Shown here piece by piece: positions 54,137 to 62,241 of a stretch of 64,000 bases of DNA. The first letter of the stretch is position 1. Each line of letters starts with the position of its first letter. The translations under genes and the position numbers were made by a program. The DNA is from CAZGMJ01 sp964526785 (GTDB lineage: Bacteria > Planctomycetota > Phycisphaerae > Sedimentisphaerales > Anaerobacaceae): contig CAZGMJ010000024.1 in NCBI GenBank assembly GCA_964526785.1, positions 6,695-70,694 on the forward strand, given 5' to 3'. The notes under the pieces are model-generated. The model had not been told where the DNA came from. It searched no databases and saw only the letters and a list, made by a program, of their open reading frames with translations.

Positions 54137-55741
54137 TTACTCCACTGTGCTGCAGCCTGCTCCGACCCGATGTGTATCGTCTGCACGAACCGGCTGGCCG
54201 GATCCGTCCGCCGACAACGTAAACCAGAAAGTCGAACCGTCGCCGTAGACGGACTCGACGCCTATCTGGCCGCCGTGTCGCTCAACAATCTTTCTGCAGA
54301 CCGCTAACCCGATACCCGTACCCTCGTATTCCGACCGGGCATGCAGCCGTCGAAACATCACAAAGACGTTCTCCGTCTGCTCGCGTTTTATGCCGATGCC
54401 GTTGTCCTGTACCTCAACGCGTAGCCGGCCGTTCTGTTGCCGAATCGATCGGATCGTGATCTCAGGGATCACGCCCTCCCCCCTGTACTTGATTGCATTG
54501 CAAACCAGGTTCTGAAGCAACTGTCGTATCTGCGCAGGATCGCCCTGCACGGCGCCGAGCGGCTCCGGAACGTTGATGCGCGCATTGCTCTCCTCAATCA
54601 TGACAGCCAACTCCACGCTCTCCAACTGCCGCACGATTTCATCAAGATCGACCGGTCCAAAATCCACACCTTTGGTCGTTACGCGCGAGTATTCGAGCAA
54701 TGCCTCAATCATCTGCTGCATCCGATCAGCACCGTCCACCATGAACGTAAGGTTCTCCCGGTCGTCGTCGTCGAGCTTGTCTTTTAGAGATTCCCAGAGC
54801 AACTGCCCGAAGGCTGTTATCTTTCTTGTCGGTTCTCTCAAATCGTGTGACGCGACGTATGTGAACTCCTGCAATTGACGGTTGGATTCACTCAACCTGT
54901 CGTTCATATCCTGTAACGACGCTTCCACACCGGCCCGTCGCACGATCTCCTCCTTGAGTTGGCTGTTGGCCGCCGATAGTTCTGCTGTACGCTCTTCGAC
55001 TTTCGTCTCCAGTTCCGCCTTCGCCTCGACCAGTTGTCTTTCGCGATGCTCGATGCGCTCCAGCATGTCGTTAAAGGCGTCAACGAACAGGCCGAGTTCG
55101 TCATTGCTCGATTTCACAGCCCGTCGAGAGTAGTCCTCATCTTCGGAAACAGCTCGGGCCACTTCTGCCAACTCCCGGACCGGGGCGCTGATGATCCGCT
55201 GTAGTTTGCAGGAGACGAGATAAGCCATCCCTAACGCTGCTATGGCAACGAGAACGACCGCCCGCATTTCCGCCCAGAACTGAGAATCCGTCTCGCGCAG
55301 ATCCATCTGGAGAAATACCGTCCCGATAAGTGCATCATCTTCACGCAGTCTCTCGAAGATCTTCAGGTAACTGCCCTCGAACCAGCACCGTTCCCCCTCG
55401 CATGCGGGAACCGAGAAAGCGTCTTCCACGTGGACGTTCTTGTGCGTCGCAAGAACGCCGCCATCGCGGTCGTACATACACGCAAATACAATCGACGGCT
55501 CCGCTCTCAGAGATTGTAGAATATCCGCCGCCGTTTCGGCATCATATGATTCCAATGCGCCGCGACAACTGTCGCCTATGATGTGTGCATAGCAGGATAT
55601 GCTGTTGACCGCCCTCGCATACTGCGCATTCCGCTGATGCAGCACCTGAACGACGCTGCTCACCGCAATCGCGGCCATGCAAGTGGCCATGATGATGGCA
55701 ATCAGCTTGTGCTGGATCGCCGTTTTGAACTTGCGTCTCAT
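54137..55741 (-). CDS. Membrane-bound sensor histidine kinase
   Basis: 534 residues. Two membrane helices (about 11-33 and 161-177) bracket a periplasmic CHASE8-like sensor of about 125 residues with a Cys pair near CEGERCW. A HAMP linker (to about 240), coiled coil, HisKA with His299 in YVASHDLREPTRK, and HATPase (N-box LLQNLVCNAIKYRG, G1 DNGIGI, G2 GTGIGLAVCRKIVERHGG) follow. The DLREPTRK box and tail are those of phytochrome-associated kinases that work with Rcp1-type receivers, which is what the next two genes encode. It probably starts the operon. Confidence 0.94.
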   Translation of the reverse strand: MRRKFKTAIQHKLIAIIMATCMAAIAVSSVVQVLHQRNAQYARAVNSISCYAHIIGDSCRGALESYDAETAADILQSLRAEPSIVFACMYDRDGGVLATHKNVHVEDAFSVPACEGERCWFEGSYLKIFERLREDDALIGTVFLQMDLRETDSQFWAEMRAVVLVAIAALGMAYLVSCKLQRIISAPVRELAEVARAVSEDEDYSRRAVKSSNDELGLFVDAFNDMLERIEHRERQLVEAKAELETKVEERTAELSAANSQLKEEIVRRAGVEASLQDMNDRLSESNRQLQEFTYVASHDLREPTRKITAFGQLLWESLKDKLDDDDRENLTFMVDGADRMQQMIEALLEYSRVTTKGVDFGPVDLDEIVRQLESVELAVMIEESNARINVPEPLGAVQGDPAQIRQLLQNLVCNAIKYRGEGVIPEITIRSIRQQNGRLRVEVQDNGIGIKREQTENVFVMFRRLHARSEYEGTGIGLAVCRKIVERHGGQIGVESVYGDGSTFWFTLSADGSGQPVRADDTHRVGAGCSTVE

Positions 55742-55779
55742 AATCGATGCATATCCCCACTTTTGTGCAATTTACGCCC

Positions 55780-56016
55780 CTACCGACTTATCCAGACAAT
55801 TGGCCTTTCCGCTTCACCAGTGTCAACATCTCGAAAACAAGTCTGCTCACACCGACTCCCATCGCATCCTTCGGACGGTACAGGATTCTCTGGCACGTTT
55901 GCCGCAAGCGCCTCGACCGGTCCTCTCTTTCTGGTTCCCGAAGACATATCCCAACTGATGCCAGTCAGCATCAAGCCGGCGAAGACTACCAAAGTGTAGA
56001 TTCGGCACTTCAACAT
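55780..56016 (-). CDS. Possible small secreted protein upstream of the sensor kinase
   Basis: 78 residues from the ATG at 56016. The leader LKCRIYTLVVFAGLMLTG is signal-like, and the mature part has a spaced Cys pair in CDGSRCEQTCF. It ends 38 bases before the kinase gene on the same strand. No family is recognised and the ribosome site is poor. It might modulate the periplasmic sensor of the kinase, which also has a Cys pair (inference). Confidence 0.4.
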   Translation of the reverse strand: MLKCRIYTLVVFAGLMLTGISWDMSSGTRKRGPVEALAANVPENPVPSEGCDGSRCEQTCFRDVDTGEAERPIVWISR

Positions 56017-56733
56017 TGCACCATAGTATTTCTCATACCGTTTCCAATATCCTGCGGCCTCACCGCGTTTCCAGACAGTAACTGACCGGCATGGACGCTG
56101 CGATATACAGCATCTCAAAATCGTCCGGTCAATCGGGACCGAACCGCGTGTCGTATCCTTCTATCGTCTGCAAAACGCTGCTGTTTGAGCAGAATTCCCG
56201 ACCAGCGGCATCAAAACGCCCTCATTGCCCGCTCTTATCCGGCACGAGAGCATTACCGGACGGCGGCCCGGCGAGTCAGGAGACACAGTTCGCTCCTCTG
56301 AACAACTACGGACCATGTAATTGCCAAGCCGCTGCGCACACTCCGTCCCCCGATGCGCTCTATTCGGACCGCCCGCAATTTCCCCCTGCTGGCACGTTTG
56401 GGCCGCCCGTGAGAAGGCACGGCAAATCATTTACAAAGATTTGCCGGTGCATTAAGTCGGTTGTGCAGTTGACCGATAGGAGGAGGGTCGAATGGTTGTA
56501 TCATGGCTTCGGAGTAAAAGGGTGCTGTATGTTTCGTAAGTCGCGCAAAACAGATTCATCGTTGCAAACAAGTCCTGTGATCCGCTGGTATCCCAGCAGC
56601 CGAAGCTGCACCAATAACCCGCAGCGCAAAGTCAAACACAGACAAATGCCGCCGTTGATGGTCCGAAAAGCGGATTGGCGCAGATAACTCTATGGCCCGT
56701 CCCTCCATACTCCCGCCTGCTTTCCCTTGAGAT
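56017..56733. other. Intergenic region with two tiny possible reading frames
   Basis: No confident gene. On the plus strand a 15-codon frame (56492-56539) has the strong ribosome site AGGAGGAGGG seven bases upstream. A 52-codon basic frame starts inside its end (56529-56687) with AAAGGG before it. Nothing else explains the block. Confidence 0.3.
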
Positions 56734-58119
56734 CTATAGCAGCCCCAGTTGCCGCGCCTCGGCGTAGAGACCATACTGCTTCATCTTTTTGAAAAGCGTA
56801 GTCCGATTAATGCCGAGTGCCTCAGCCGTCTCCTTGCGATTCCAGTTATGCCGGCGCAGAGCCGACCGAATCAGGGCCGCTTCGTGCCGCACCATCGCTT
56901 CTTTCAACGGCATTTCATCACCGCATGCCCCCAACTCATTCGACGGCTGCAGGAGTTTATCGGGCAGGTCATCAACCCCGACGAATGTGCCTTTGCTCAA
57001 TAAGGCTGCTCGCTCCACCACATTCTCCAACTCTCGGACGTTCCCGGGCCAGCCGTAACGTTCGAGACGCTCGATGGCTTCGTCCGTAAATCGCAAGATG
57101 CGCTTCCGATGGCGCAGAGAGTATACTTCGAGAAAATACTCCGCCAGCAGTCGCACATCTCCGATACGCTCCCACAAGGGCGGCAGGTCAATAGTCACAA
57201 CATTGATACGGTAAAACAGATCTTCCCGGAATCTGCCGCGGCGCACCTCTTCTTCAAGCCTTCGATTGGACGCCAGAAGCACCCGCGTATCAACGGTTAT
57301 CGTCTGATTGCTCCCCACCGGCTCGAACCGTTTGTTCTCCAGAACGCGCAGCAGTTTCGTCTGCAGACCGGGCGAAGCGTTCGATATTTCGTCGAGGAAG
57401 ATCGTGCCTCCGTCTGCCGCCACAAATTTTCCCGCTTTGTCGACGACGGCGCCGGTGAAAGAACCGCGGACGTGCCCGAACAATTCGCTCTCCAGGAGCG
57501 TTTCCGGAATCGCACCGCAACTGACCTCAACAAATCGCTGGTCCCGCCGACTCGAATGCTGATGTATCACTCTGGCCAGCATGCTCTTGCCCGTTCCCGA
57601 AGGACCAGTCATCAAAACCGTCGCCGAGGTGTCGGCAACTGCCTCGACCAATTCGAAGATACGCATCATCTTGTAGTTCTGGCTGATAATGCTGTCCAGA
57701 CTGCGTTTGCGTTGCAGTTGCAGACGTAAATCCTCGTTTTCACTGATGAGTGACTGCTGTTTCAACGCCCTCGCTACCGCCATCCGCAAATCATCGTCGA
57801 TCACCGGCTTTGTCAGATAGTCATAGGCCCCAAGCTTGATCGCCCGCACCGCACTCTCTATCGTCCCATATCCTGCAATCACGATGACAACCGTATGCGG
57901 ATGCTCGATCGTCACCGCCTCCAGCAGTTCGAGCCCACTCCCATCGGGCAGATTCAGGTCTGTGATGATCAGGCCAAAGTCCTCCCCACTGAGCCGCTCC
58001 AGAGCCGCCCTCCGACTTGCCACACCGACGGCCGCATAGCCTTCAGCCGATAGAAAGTCGCAAAGAGAATCCAGTATTACCTGATCCTCGTCGACGACAA
58101 GAATGCGCTTCTTCTTCAT
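56734..58119 (-). CDS. NtrC-family sigma-54-dependent response regulator
   Basis: 461 residues. Receiver with Asp10-Glu11 pocket, phospho-acceptor Asp54 and Lys104. AAA+ domain with Walker A GPSGTGKS (172-179) and Walker B TIFLDE. The sigma-54 contact loop reads GSFTGA (219-224) instead of GAFTGA. A C-terminal Fis-type helix-turn-helix (KETAEALGINRTTLFKKMKQ) is present. It activates RNA polymerase with sigma-54 at distant sites. The kinase partner is not adjacent; the signalling operon upstream on the map is separated by a 700-base gap. Confidence 0.95.
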   Translation of the reverse strand: MKKKRILVVDEDQVILDSLCDFLSAEGYAAVGVASRRAALERLSGEDFGLIITDLNLPDGSGLELLEAVTIEHPHTVVIVIAGYGTIESAVRAIKLGAYDYLTKPVIDDDLRMAVARALKQQSLISENEDLRLQLQRKRSLDSIISQNYKMMRIFELVEAVADTSATVLMTGPSGTGKSMLARVIHQHSSRRDQRFVEVSCGAIPETLLESELFGHVRGSFTGAVVDKAGKFVAADGGTIFLDEISNASPGLQTKLLRVLENKRFEPVGSNQTITVDTRVLLASNRRLEEEVRRGRFREDLFYRINVVTIDLPPLWERIGDVRLLAEYFLEVYSLRHRKRILRFTDEAIERLERYGWPGNVRELENVVERAALLSKGTFVGVDDLPDKLLQPSNELGACGDEMPLKEAMVRHEAALIRSALRRHNWNRKETAEALGINRTTLFKKMKQYGLYAEARQLGLL

Positions 58120-58401
58120 CTTCCTGCCCGACCTCATTGCCTCGCGGCCGCTGCCGTGCACCTGCCTCAGCCGCACCTTTGATGTGCGCTCACAACATTC
58201 GATGTTGCTCTACGGCAACACATATGACGTGTTTTCGGATCATAATGCAGGTCCCTTAAGCTGGAAGCGGATTGCCTGATAAGACGGCCACCTGAAAGTC
58301 TGTGCTTGCGAACACCAGGCGTGAATAAGTGAGGTATGAAGACCGGCTGTACAATCTCTATTTCGCAATATCGAGGATTCTGCGCACGCCGTGCTTGCTT
58401 T

Positions 58402-59277
58402 TTACAGCAGCAACTGCCCCTGAAAAACCTCGACCGCCGGACCCGTCATATAAACGCAGTTATCCTGCTCGGACCAGTTCAGTTCGAGATCCCCGCCCGG
58501 CAAATGTGCCGTGCATAGACGCGCCTGCCGACCCGCCAATACTCCCGCCACCGCACACGCACAGGCTCCGCTGCCGCACGCCATGGTAATGCCGCTGCCG
58601 CGCTCCCACGTCCGCATGGTAAACGCCGCAGGTTCGTCGGTCTGAACAAAATGCACGTTCGTTCGATTGGGAAACAGTTCGTGATTCTCGATTACCGGAC
58701 CGATCTTAGCAAGCTCGATCGCCCCCACATCCTCGCAGAAAAACACTGCATGTGGATTGCCCATGGAAACGCACGTCATGGATAGCTCTTCTCCCTCTAT
58801 GGGAATAGGCTGGTCGATAACACTCTCCCCTGACAACCCGACGGGAATCTTTGCCGGCTCAAGGATCGGCTGGCCCATATTCACGCAGACCTTCTGTACT
58901 CTGTCGTCCCCGTCGGTTAGCAGACCCAAAGTGAGGATGCCGTTGCCGGTTTCCACGTTGAGCGAAGCCGGGAACGACTGCTGACCGGGCACCGCAAAGG
59001 CGGTACCGGCATCCGCCAAATCGTGTTCGTATGCGTACTTGGCCACACAGCGAACACCATTGCCGCACATCTCCGCCTCGGAGCCGTCGGCGTTGAAGAT
59101 CCGCATCCGCACGTCCGCCGTATCCGACGGACACACCAGTATCAGTCCGTCGCTGCCGATACCCGTATGCCGATCGCTGACCACCCGGGCCAGATGCGCA
59201 GGCTCTTCCACGTGCTCCTCAAAGCAATTGACATAGACGTAATCGTTACCCAAACCGTGCATTTTGGTGAACTTCAT
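58402..59277 (-). CDS. dapF: Diaminopimelate epimerase
   Basis: 291 residues. It interconverts LL- and meso-diaminopimelate for lysine and peptidoglycan synthesis. The two catalytic cysteines are Cys71 in CGNGVRC and Cys234 in ACGSGACA; KMHGLGNDYV at the start and ERGSGITMACGSGAC are the family signatures. The ATG at 59277 has GGAG seven bases before it. Presence of dapF supports a meso-DAP peptidoglycan in this planctomycete-like organism. Apparently monocistronic, with its own promoter. Confidence 0.97.
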   Translation of the reverse strand: MKFTKMHGLGNDYVYVNCFEEHVEEPAHLARVVSDRHTGIGSDGLILVCPSDTADVRMRIFNADGSEAEMCGNGVRCVAKYAYEHDLADAGTAFAVPGQQSFPASLNVETGNGILTLGLLTDGDDRVQKVCVNMGQPILEPAKIPVGLSGESVIDQPIPIEGEELSMTCVSMGNPHAVFFCEDVGAIELAKIGPVIENHELFPNRTNVHFVQTDEPAAFTMRTWERGSGITMACGSGACACAVAGVLAGRQARLCTAHLPGGDLELNWSEQDNCVYMTGPAVEVFQGQLLL

Positions 59278-59305
59278 AGTCAGTCTCCGTGATCCAATTC
59301 GCAGA

Positions 59306-59334
59306 ATTGTACCATAGCGATGGCCCCAACGCAA
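59306..59334 (-). promoter_or_regulatory. Sigma-70-type promoter of dapF
   Basis: On the minus strand TTGCGT (59334-59329), 17-base spacer, TACAAT (59311-59306), about 22 bases of leader to the ATG at 59277. Confidence 0.7.
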
Positions 59335-59494
59335 GCTGCTTACGCTGCGCACAAGCGTTCACGGCCCGCCGCACCGCCGCCGGGTCCATGAGCCGTCATA
59401 CCCAAATCCCCAACAACGCAACCTCAGACAACTCCACGCTGGACCATCTGTTATCTGTCCTGCGCGTTTACCGGCTTTTTCATGAACCCTGGTG

Positions 59495-59523
59495 TTGAAA
59501 TCTGGCACCAGATACGGTATGCT
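59495..59523 (+). promoter_or_regulatory. Promoter of the Gfo/Idh/MocA gene with inverted repeat in the spacer
   Basis: TTGAAA (59495-59500), 17-base spacer, TATGCT (59518-59523). The spacer carries ATCTGG-CA-CCAGAT (59500-59513), a perfect inverted repeat of two six-base arms, in the position of a repressor site. Confidence 0.55.
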
Positions 59524-59644
59524 GGTCTTTCATGTTGCTTGGTGCCGACATACTGCGAGTCGCGTGCCCCGGCTCAACATTGCTCCGCGCCGGGTACGAT
59601 ACGTTGATGAATCGCTTACTTGTTAACTCAATAGGAGTCCCCCC

Positions 59645-61099
59645 ATGGCAAACACAACAAGACGAGAATTCCTGAAATCCTCACTGGCGGCCGGAGCTGC
59701 GTTCACCGTATGCGGCACCGCGGCAACTCCCCGTGTACTCGGCGCAAACAACCGCCTGCGTATCGCGGTTGCAGGCGTCCATGGGCGCGGCGGCAGCCAC
59801 ATCAAGGGCTGGCTTGACCAGGACAACGTCGAGGTAGCCTACCTTATCGACCCGGACAAGAACGTGTTGGAAGGCAAGATGAACGGCCTAAAGAATATGG
59901 TCAAAGGCAAGTTCACCTGCAAGGGCGTCACCGATGTGCGGGAGGCGCTCGAGGATAAGAACCTCGACGCCATTTCCATCGCCACCCCGAACCACTGGCA
60001 TTCGCTGATGACAATCTGGGCTGCCCAGGCGGGCAAGCACGTCTACGTGGAAAAGCCTATGAGCCACGACATCAAGGAAGGCCGTGTCGTTGTTGAGGCG
60101 CAAAAGAAATATGGGGTTGTTATCCAACACGGAACTCAGAGACGAAGCAGTTCCCGCAACGCCGGCCTGCACGATCTCATTCGCTCCGGCAAGTTCGGCA
60201 AGCTGAAAATCTCTTACGGCTATTGCTGCAAACCTCGAAGCGGCATCGGCTTCGACAGCCCGGAAGCGCCCCCGGATAACCTGGACTGGAATCTGTGGCG
60301 CGGCCCCGCCGTCATCGACACATATCATGACAATTACGTTCATTACGACTGGCACTGGTTCTGGGAAACCGGTAACGGCGACATGAACAATCAGGGCACC
60401 CATCAGCTCGACATGGCCTATTGGGCGCTGGACAAAGGTCTTACGCATCCGATCCGCGCCATGGCGCTCGGCGGCCGCTTTAAGTGGGAAGACCAGGGAG
60501 AAACGCCGAACACCATGTTTGGCATGGCCGAATATCCCAACGGACAATGGGTCTTCTTCAACGTCCGTAACGTCAACTATGACGGCTATCAGCGTCAGGT
60601 CGAAAATGAATACTATTTCGAGGACGGCGGTAAGATCATCCGGGGCAAGTATTACCCCAAGGGCAGTGACAAAGGGGAAAGCTTCGATATCCCCAGCGGC
60701 GACGTCACCCCGGGCGGCAACTGGGGCAGCTTCATCGCCGCCTGCCGGGCCGGTGATCCGAGCATGGCCAACGGCAACGCCGTCGACGCCCATCGAGGCT
60801 GTGTCGTGGGCCACCTCATGAACAACTCGTACCGTCTGGGCCGAAGAGTGCCTTTCAATGCTAAAGCGGGCAGCTTCGGCGACAACAAGGATGCCTACGA
60901 ACACTTCATGAAACTGCACGAGATCATGAGGGACGGCGTTGGCATTCCGGAAGACAAGGTGAATTATACCGTCGGACCCTGGCTCACCTTCGATCCCAGG
61001 ACCGAGACCCATACGGGTCAGCACGCCGTCGCGGCCAACCGGTTGCTCAAGGACCCGAACCGCGCGGGCTTCGAAGTGCCGGAACCCGACAAGGTGTGA
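59645..61099 (+). CDS. Gfo/Idh/MocA-family oxidoreductase with Tat signal
   Basis: 484 residues. Twin-arginine leader TRREFLKSSLAAGAAF, Rossmann domain (RIAVAGVHGRGGSHIKGWL), the YVEKPMSHDIKEGRVVVEAQ block with the Lys of the EKP motif, and the C-terminal WHWFWETGNGDMNNQGTHQLDMAYWAL characteristic of the planctomycete-expanded group. It should act in the periplasm on a sugar or sugar acid with a bound nicotinamide cofactor. The first residues and TAGGAG ribosome site fix the start. Followed by a strong terminator, so monocistronic. Confidence 0.94.
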   Translation: MANTTRREFLKSSLAAGAAFTVCGTAATPRVLGANNRLRIAVAGVHGRGGSHIKGWLDQDNVEVAYLIDPDKNVLEGKMNGLKNMVKGKFTCKGVTDVREALEDKNLDAISIATPNHWHSLMTIWAAQAGKHVYVEKPMSHDIKEGRVVVEAQKKYGVVIQHGTQRRSSSRNAGLHDLIRSGKFGKLKISYGYCCKPRSGIGFDSPEAPPDNLDWNLWRGPAVIDTYHDNYVHYDWHWFWETGNGDMNNQGTHQLDMAYWALDKGLTHPIRAMALGGRFKWEDQGETPNTMFGMAEYPNGQWVFFNVRNVNYDGYQRQVENEYYFEDGGKIIRGKYYPKGSDKGESFDIPSGDVTPGGNWGSFIAACRAGDPSMANGNAVDAHRGCVVGHLMNNSYRLGRRVPFNAKAGSFGDNKDAYEHFMKLHEIMRDGVGIPEDKVNYTVGPWLTFDPRTETHTGQHAVAANRLLKDPNRAGFEVPEPDKV

Positions 61100-61176
61100 C
61101 ACGCACAAACAGGCTAAGAGGCGTGCCTGGAGCGCATCGTCCAATGCGCATCCGCGCAAGGCGCGCAAGACCATAC

Positions 61177-61216
61177 AGGCAGTGGAGCCGATTCATAGAG
61201 CCCCACTGCCTCTTTC
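61177..61216 (+). terminator. Terminator of the Gfo/Idh/MocA gene
   Basis: Nine-base stem AGGCAGTGG/CCACTGCCT (61177-61185 with 61203-61211), then CTTTCT. The remainder of the gap to 61455 shows no gene. Confidence 0.7.
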
Positions 61217-61455
61217 TATAGCGCGTTGCCCATGCCCTCTGATCCGTATGGCTGTAATCACCGACGCAAGCAACTACTCCCAAGCGGCAGCATCGCCGAA
61301 CAATGCCCCCTCTCGGCTAACCACAGGCACCCGAAGCCCTGCGCCGGTGCCTCACACTTCCGGCCCTGGATATACCACCTGGCACGTGCAATCACAATGC
61401 CCGCACAACAAAGCTCAAAAACGGCCTTGCACTCCCCCTCTCCCGCGCAACGCTT

Positions 61456-61884
61456 TTACTGATCGGAAAAGTCCGCCATCACCTTGTCGAGCCGTTGCTG
61501 AGCTTTTTGCACCTCAGGATCCTGCATGTGCGGCATAATCTTCATCATCGAGCCGACCATCTTCTTGCCCGCCTCTTCCATTGTCGTCTGCACCTCTGCC
61601 AGTTCCGGGGGCGCCTCAGAAGCTCCTTCCAACTCCGGATACTTTTTCGACAACTTCTTCATCGTAGGGACCAGCTTCTCCATCTTGTCGGCAAAACGAT
61701 CCATGGCTTTGGCAACCGCCTCCGCGCTGTCCGCACTGTCAAGGGCAGTTGCGTATTCGTTGACAGCGCCAGCGAACCGATTAGTCGCATCTTCCACGTC
61801 GCCATACTTCTTGTCACTGCAACCGCTTAGAAGGCAGGACGCCAACAACAAACACACCGAAAGAATCATTGCTCTCTGTTTCAC
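61456..61884 (-). CDS. Small helical lipoprotein
   Basis: 142 residues. The leader AMILSVCLLLASCLLSGCS ends in a lipobox with Cys22. The mature protein is almost wholly helical and charged (ATNRFAGAVNEYATALDSA, AKAMDRFADKMEKLVPTMKKL, VQKAQQRLDKVMADF), like an envelope-bound coiled-coil protein. No family is recognised. It has its own promoter on the minus strand. Confidence 0.82.
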   Translation of the reverse strand: MKQRAMILSVCLLLASCLLSGCSDKKYGDVEDATNRFAGAVNEYATALDSADSAEAVAKAMDRFADKMEKLVPTMKKLSKKYPELEGASEAPPELAEVQTTMEEAGKKMVGSMMKIMPHMQDPEVQKAQQRLDKVMADFSDQ

Positions 61885-61960
61885 AGCTCAACTCTCCAAA
61901 AAACTCATCTGCGGATTCGACGGACGCATCAACGTGTCCGAATCGACTGATATCTCCGTG

Positions 61961-61989
61961 ATTATACAGACTCATAGCGCTCATGCCAC
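61961..61989 (-). promoter_or_regulatory. Promoter of the small helical lipoprotein gene
   Basis: On the minus strand GTGGCA (61989-61984), 17-base spacer, perfect TATAAT (61966-61961), 70 bases before the start. The remaining divergent gap to 62241 shows nothing further. Confidence 0.6.
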
Positions 61990-62241
61990 CAAAAACAAAT
62001 CCAAACTGAACGTATTAGCACCCGGCTGCATTTCCAGGCAGACAGTCGCCGGTCCGACACCCGATGCTGAAGACCTTTCTCTTACGGCCCCAAAAACGGC
62101 CTCTTGGCGTGGAGATCGCCGGAAAAGACACTGTCCTTGGCATTCCGATTCTGCAATAATACCCACAGGTTGAGTGTCTCGCCCTCGCAGAACCGTGGCG
62201 GGGCGAATTGATATCCGCCGATATTACAGGGAGGCCGGAAG

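Noticed and set aside
55891..55906. Sigma-54-like element TGGCACG with GCA at the -12 position, plus strand
   Set aside because: It has CC instead of TT before the -12 GC, lies inside a possible minus-strand gene, and points to no convincing gene.
59888..61174. 428-codon minus-strand frame opposite the second Gfo/Idh/MocA gene
   Set aside because: The plus-strand gene has a Tat leader, all family motifs, promoter and terminator.
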